Source of the DNA: Dehalococcoidia bacterium UBA1151
GTDB lineage: Bacteria > Chloroflexota > Dehalococcoidia > Lucifugimonadales > Lucifugimonadaceae
Reading direction: 5' to 3'
DNA length: 5,267 nucleotides
NCBI GenBank assembly: GCA_002311865.1
Contig: DBZV01000050.1
Coordinates: forward strand, 4,058 to 9,324
Positions 5,222-5,267 of the stretch are shown here, in pieces. The notes beneath the pieces were generated by a model that saw only the letters and a list, made by a program, of their open reading frames with translations, ran no database searches and was not told the DNA's origin. The translations under genes and the position numbers were made by a program. How positions within the stretch are numbered: the stretch's first letter is position 1; every line of letters begins with the position of its first letter.

Positions 5222-5267
5222 CTGGAACGAACCTTCGCCACCAACCACCGAAGCCCGCCCCACGGCA

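Overview
The window is ordinary bacterial chromosome. It carries seven protein genes and no tRNA, rRNA, CRISPR array or insertion sequence that I can see. The best guess at origin is a Chloroflexota bacterium of moderate GC content, perhaps Thermomicrobia- or Dehalococcoidia-like. This rests on the general look of the S6, SSB and S18 proteins, the Gly/Arg-rich tails on the ribosomal proteins and the rpsF-ssb-rpsR order. It is an inference; a tree of S6, SSB or GlyA would settle it.

Left half (1-2798, all minus strand). Reading right to left, glyA (serine hydroxymethyltransferase) comes first. A 183-base gap follows, holding a stem-loop just past glyA and an extended -10 promoter. Then comes the operon rpsF (ribosomal protein S6), ssb (single-stranded DNA-binding protein) and rpsR (ribosomal protein S18). 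rpsR runs off the left edge without a stop and is missed by a simple stop-to-stop ORF scan. The rpsF reading frame has no ATG, GTG or TTG at its conserved N-terminus. The best start is an ATT placed 7 nt after a GGGAG Shine-Dalgarno.

Middle (2799-3057). This is a 259-base divergent intergenic region between glyA (minus) and the next gene (plus). It holds weak promoter signals and one short GC palindrome, with no convincing gene or riboswitch.

Right half (3058-5267). Two plus-strand genes lie 10 nt apart: a PIG-L/LmbE-family zinc deacetylase and a PHP-domain CpsB/CapC (YwqE)-type phosphatase. They read as a small cell-surface or glycan-related unit. Three bases beyond the second stop, a convergent minus-strand gene ends. 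It encodes a multi-pass membrane protein of the PAP2 fold whose signature lysine and both catalytic histidines are replaced, so it looks like a pseudoenzyme.

I found no clear new multi-gene defence or mobile system. The most notable points are the non-canonical rpsF start, the catalytically degenerate PAP2 protein, and the long disordered tails on both partners of the S6:S18 pair.
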